Shown here in pieces: positions 18,001 to 21,298 of a stretch of DNA of 21,298 nt (its first letter is position 1; every line of letters starts with the position of its first letter). The notes below the pieces were generated by a model. That model searched no databases. It was not told the DNA's origin and saw only the letters and a list, made by a program, of their open reading frames with translations. A program made the position numbers and the translations under genes. This DNA is from Pelargonium nanum (Eukaryota; Streptophyta; Magnoliopsida; Geraniales; Geraniaceae), in NCBI GenBank assembly GCA_036897485.1, contig JAYMTF010001789.1, positions 1-21,298 on the forward strand, written 5' to 3'.

Positions 18001-20697
18001 TTAATCCGGATTTGAGCCGGACAGGACCACAAGGGCGGCAAACCTCTCCTTACCATGTTTTATCAAAGCTACATTCCGTAAGTCTCGAACCCAAGACCTC
18101 TAGTTAAGCTAGGACAACTCCTTGCCAATTGATCCACTCACTTATATATATATACCACACATACAATTGTTAGCAGTAAAATTACTCAGTTGTAGAACAT
18201 AATATAAATCCAGATCTCACAAATAATTTTACACCCTAAACAAACAATCAAATAAAGGGATAGCTTTACAAATAATGAGAACAGCAAACTTACAAGCCAG
18301 AAGGAAGAAACACATTTGGAAGTTGACATTCCTTCTTGACGTTATGGCTACTATCAGCAACACAGAGTGGAATACCAATAAGCCGATTAACCATGGTTCC
18401 TGCCACGTCAATAGATAGAATCAGGGCCATTAGAAAGCGCCTCACACACTCTTTCCCAGAAACCAACACAAGAGAAACAAAATGAAAGATCACATATATA
18501 TACTATTATACTTTATGCAAACCAGCCAAAAGAAAATATGCTTCAATATATGCACTGAATTTGAATCACAAATTTAAGATATACGGTTCAAAAATTAAAA
18601 TATTCAGAACACAGCCTCAAAATCCTGGAGTGATAGACTAGCGTAAAATCACGAACCTTTTTTAGTTTCCAAATTAACTCTTCATGCAAAGCCGAACATC
18701 GCATTTCAATGACATTTTCAGTCGGGCGAAGTACAGAATTGGAAGCGGTACATAATTGCTTTAGCCAAATTAACTAATTAGAGAGCAAAGTACATTACAA
18801 TTTACAACACTCTAAACTAAGTTCAATATATATATATATATATATATAAGCCTAATAAAAATGGTTTCACTTTAACATACCAGCATAAACAATACCAATT
18901 AGTTCACTCCAATTATAGTTTCTTGTAGATAACAGGTGTAGTTGGTCATATAAGATGTACAAACAACAAGGTTTCAGTTTTTTTTGTTTTTTATTTTTTT
19001 TGAAAGGAACAAGGTTTCAGTTCAATCCTCAAAAAGATGGAAATTAGACCCAGATCTTGTGATGTTTGTTTATTTACTTTCCTTCATTTCTAGGCACCCA
19101 AACGGGTGAAAAAACCATTTGCTAAGCAGAAAACATATGATCTACCTACCCAGTGAAAATGGTATCACTTCACAGTTCACCATGCCAACATAAACAACCC
19201 CAATTAGTTTACTCCAGTTACAGTTTCATGTGTATTTGATCACATTAGATCTACAAATAAAAACGGTTCCAAGTCAATTCTCACAACGACAAAAAAAACA
19301 AAGGAAAAAAAAAAGATCTAATTCTTATTGCTTTTTCACTTTCCTTCAGTTTCTAGGTAACCAAACGGGAGAAAATCGATCTATCCAGAAAACAAAAATA
19401 TATCAAATGAACTGTCATACCAGCACAAACAATACAAATTAATTGACTCCAATACAGTTTCATGTATACAATAGGTGCAATTAGTCATGTCAGATGCACA
19501 AACATAAAAGGTTTTAGATCAATTCTCACAATGACACAAAATAAGACACTCGACTAAACCCAAGTCTTGTTCCAATTGCTTCTTTACTTTCCTTCAGTTT
19601 CTAGGCAACCAAGCAGGAGATAAACAATCTACCCAGAGAAAATGGTACCACTTCAACCGTCATACCAGCACAAATAATCCCAATTAGTTGACTCAGTGAC
19701 AGTTTCTTGTACAGAAGAAGAATTAATCATATTAAATGCACAAACAGGTTTGAGATCAATTCTCAAAAAGACAAAATAAGAAACTAAACATAACCCAGAT
19801 CTTGTTCATACTGCTTCTTCACTTTCTAGTCAACCAAACAGGAGATAAACAATCTACCTAGAGAAATGCTATCATTTCAACTGTCATACCAGCACAGACC
19901 ATCCCAATCAGTTGACTCATTTATAGTTTTACAGTACAACACAAAATGAGGAACATTAAGAGATGATTTCAATTCTGACGGAAGACCCAAAAAAAGAAAC
20001 TAAACAAAACCCAGGTCTTGTTCCGATTACTTCTTCCCTTTCCTTCAGTTTCTATCTAGGCAACCAAACGGGAGATAAATGATCTACCCAGAGAAAATGG
20101 TATCACTTATTCACTCCAACCGTCACACAATCCCGAAGAATCCCATTTAGTTGACTCAGAGAAAGTTTCTTGTACACAAGAGAATCATTTGGTCACATTG
20201 TACGCACAAACAAAAAGGTTCCAACTCAACTCTCACAGAGACACAAAATAAGAAACTTAACAAAACCCAGATCTTGTTTGTTCCTATAGCTTCTTCATGT
20301 TCCTTCAGTGTCTAGGCAACAAAACAAGAGATAAATGATCTACCAGAGAAAATTCTACAGGTTATTCCAGTTACAGTTTCTAGTACACAATAGGTCCATT
20401 TGGTCCTATTATATGCAAAAACGAACAGGTTTCAGTTCAATTCCACATGGTATTCCTGCTGCTTCTCCACTTTCCTTCACTTTCTAGGCAACCAAACGGG
20501 AAATAAACCTAATTGGATAAACAGAAACATGAGACAAAAAACTAAAATCGACCCACCTTCCAGTCGATGGCGTGGAAGAAACCCATCAAATTCTCGTAGG
20601 CGGGTTGGAGCCCAGATCGCAGGTCCGTAGAAAATTTCTGGATCAGATCTGCCATCTGATCCATGTGCTGCTCCATTACCGATCTCAGCTCCTCCAT
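15041..20697 (-). CDS. TMEM18: Transmembrane protein 18 (TMEM18) homologue
   Basis: Four exons, 20697-20557, 18399-18294, 15373-15225 and 15136-15041, join in frame (phases 0, 1, 0) to give 163 aa, about the usual plant length. Exon 1 encodes an acidic/amphipathic N-terminus ending FFHAIDWK. Exon 2 starts EPWLIGLL with a first membrane span at about 50-67 and the motif SRRNVNFQM. Exon 3 holds GGVYLAERLN, the conserved QNYFDPHGVF and the next span. Exon 4 completes that span and gives a basic tail (KWKKAELRHRARLAHNKRD). TMEM18 is a nuclear-envelope protein in animals, where the basic tail is needed for localisation; its plant role is not established. The gene lies on the same strand as PS1. 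I recall that Arabidopsis PS1 (At1g34355) also neighbours a TMEM18 gene, which would make this conserved synteny. Confidence 0.92.
15374..15632. other. TMEM18 intron 2, proximal part
   Basis: Non-coding intron sequence up to the hAT MITE. Open frames on the plus strand here lack domain signals and run across the MITE boundary, so they are not genes. Confidence 0.5.
15633..15895. mobile_element. Non-autonomous hAT MITE in TMEM18 intron 2
   Basis: Termini tagagctggcaatctgg and, reverse complemented, tagacctagcaatttgg match at 14 of 17 positions. The flanking 8-bp sequences attgaggg (15625-15632) and cttgaggg (15896-15903) match at 7 of 8, the duplication size expected for hAT. The interior is made of gacccg/ccgggt-type subterminal repeats and has no coding capacity. 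Confidence 0.8.
16293..16681. mobile_element. Long-TIR (MULE-like) MITE in TMEM18 intron 2
   Basis: The first ~130 bp (ggttaa...aatgatcctctgactat...tttgatcctt...ctcatcacca) recur inverted at the end (ggttaagtt...aataatcctctaactat...tttgatcct...ctcatcacca on the minus strand). The 9-bp flanks taaaattat and cttaaaata are only loosely similar, so the superfamily is inferred from TIR length and style. Confidence 0.6.
16693..16938. mobile_element. Stowaway (Tc1/mariner) MITE
   Basis: Begins ctccctccgtcccaaa and ends tttgggacggagagag, the classic Stowaway terminal repeat, flanked by TA at 16691-16692 and 16939-16940. It is 246 bp, AT-rich and non-coding, and sits 11 bp from the preceding long-TIR MITE. 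Confidence 0.92.
16941..17934. other. TMEM18 intron 2, middle part
   Basis: AT-rich, non-coding. A segment at about 17300-17385 with gtgtcagacacaca and gaccaattcgtctgccagacctcgacac is GC-richer and repeat-like, but I could not assign it to a family. Confidence 0.4.
17935..18136 (-). mobile_element. tRNA-derived SINE in TMEM18 intron 2
   Basis: Read on the minus strand from 18136, tggatcaattggcaag matches a Pol III A box and ggttcgagac (18091-18082) a B box about 40 bp later, as in tRNA-derived SINEs. The 3' part has two copies of a ~40-bp unit (atcatccagtttaatcc-ggatttgagcc on plus) and a tg-rich tail. The flanks cacttatttatatat (about 17912) and cacttatatatatata (about 18139) may be the target duplication. 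Confidence 0.6.
18826..18849. repeat. (AT)n microsatellite
   Basis: An uninterrupted alternating AT run of about 24 bp lies in TMEM18 intron 1, immediately before the ~240-bp tandem array. Confidence 0.85.
18858..20510. repeat. ~225-300-bp tandem array in TMEM18 intron 1 (about seven copies)
   Basis: Each unit contains, in order, aatggtatcac, cataccagcacaaacaat, caattagttgactc, cagtttcttgtac, aggtttcagttcaattctcac, acccagatcttgtt and ctttccttcagtttctagg followed by caaccaaacggga. The last motif recurs near 19085, 19351, 19599, 19824, 20053, 20309 and 20482. Copies differ by small indels. There is no coding potential. The array fills most of the 2157-bp intron. Confidence 0.85.
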
Positions 20698-20900
20698 TGC
20701 TTCTTGGATCCGAAGAAAGGCTCTTTGGAATTGCAGAGTTGAATTCTAGATTGTTGCAGAGACTTGACTGGAGTGAAACTCCCAGACTCAGAGAATCGAA
20801 ATCGAAAGTCTAAAGCGCAACCAATAGAAAATATTGGGCTGATTCAAATTCAAGATTCAGTATTTTTTTTTTATTTTTTTTAACTAACAACCTTTCAGGC
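20698..20900 (-). promoter_or_regulatory. TMEM18 5' UTR and proximal promoter
   Basis: Upstream of the ATG at 20697 lies a short leader, and about 120 bp upstream ccaatag (20820-20826) sits on the plus strand. No clear TATA box was seen. A poly-T run begins near 20862. Confidence 0.35.
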
Positions 20901-20942
20901 CCAATGTGGTGGTACTCCACTCAATTTTAAAAAAAAAAAATA

Positions 20943-21246
20943 AAGGTAAATTTTCCAAAATGGTCACTAAACTATCAAGTTCGTGTTATTTTAGTCTCTG
21001 GACTATCAAACGTGTCATTTCAGTCAAAAAGATAGGCGAAAGAGCCGTTATAGTCCAAACGTTTCCGAAAATCGAGCCCTTTCAAGACATTCAGTTAAAT
21101 TTGTTAACGGAACCGTTAAAATTACAATAAAATAATATTTTAAATTGACACGTTTGATAGTTGAGGGATTAAAATGGCACGAACTGGATAGCTCAGGGAC
21201 TAAAATGACACGAACTAGATAGTTCAGGGACTAATTTGGACCTTTT
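20943..21246. mobile_element. MULE-like MITE at right edge
   Basis: The start aaaggtaaattttccaaaat, then ctaaactatcaagttcgtgt, recurs inverted at the end (aaaggtccaaattagtcc, then ctgaactatctagttcgtgt on the minus strand). Inner clauses of the type gttcgtg-cattttagtccc(t)gactatc are repeated tandemly on the right arm. The interior cgttaacggaaccgtt contains a short palindrome. No coding capacity; the exact ends and target duplication are uncertain. Confidence 0.6.
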
Positions 21247-21298
21247 TTCCTAATATTAATCATTGTCACGTCATCAATTTAGTATTAAAAAATATTTT

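Noticed and set aside
18858..20510. CRISPR-like regular repeats
   Set aside because: Units are long, degenerate and head-to-tail, without short identical repeats and unique spacers, in a plant intron.

Overview
This is a eukaryotic nuclear window, almost certainly from a dicot plant. The evidence is GT-AG introns, AT-rich intergenic DNA packed with plant transposable elements (hAT, CACTA, Stowaway, MULE-like, SINE, LINE and TRIM remnants), and four plant gene models that I assembled exon by exon in frame.

Layout. (1) 1-2942: the 5' half and one terminal end of a potentially autonomous hAT transposon on the minus strand. Its BED-finger transposase is open and uninterrupted to the left edge. 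(2) 3369-4518 and 6181-7489: two tandem plus-strand phytocyanin genes, each with two exons and the intron at the same codon. Both encode secreted, probably GPI-anchored, arabinogalactan-like blue copper proteins. A CACTA-type MITE with a clean 3-bp target duplication lies between them. (3) 7750-8035: a degraded TRIM-like LTR fragment. (4) 8553-13752 (minus): a nine-exon gene for an FHA + PIN domain protein of 1129 aa, recognised as PARALLEL SPINDLE 1 (PS1), the meiosis II spindle-orientation factor. (5) 14024-14560 (minus): a dead LINE RNase H fragment. (6) 15041-20697 (minus): a four-exon gene for the 163-aa transmembrane protein 18 (TMEM18), whose large introns are full of MITEs, a SINE and a tandem array. 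(7) 20943-21246: a MULE-like MITE at the right edge.

The most notable feature is repeated local amplification in and around PS1. A ~181-bp exon-plus-intron unit is repeated about seven times. Three copies are intact in-frame 28-29 codon exons and four are decayed exon fossils in intron 2. The large exon also carries two coding duplications, and these together hold four of the protein's five KEN tripeptides. Independent tandem arrays occupy the last PS1 intron, TMEM18 intron 1 and the intron of the second phytocyanin. The second phytocyanin has Thr where its neighbour has the Gln axial copper ligand. I saw no rRNA or tRNA genes, no CRISPR arrays and no bacterial-style operons. Gene models rest on reading frame, splice dinucleotides and recognised protein families; no alignment or expression data were available.
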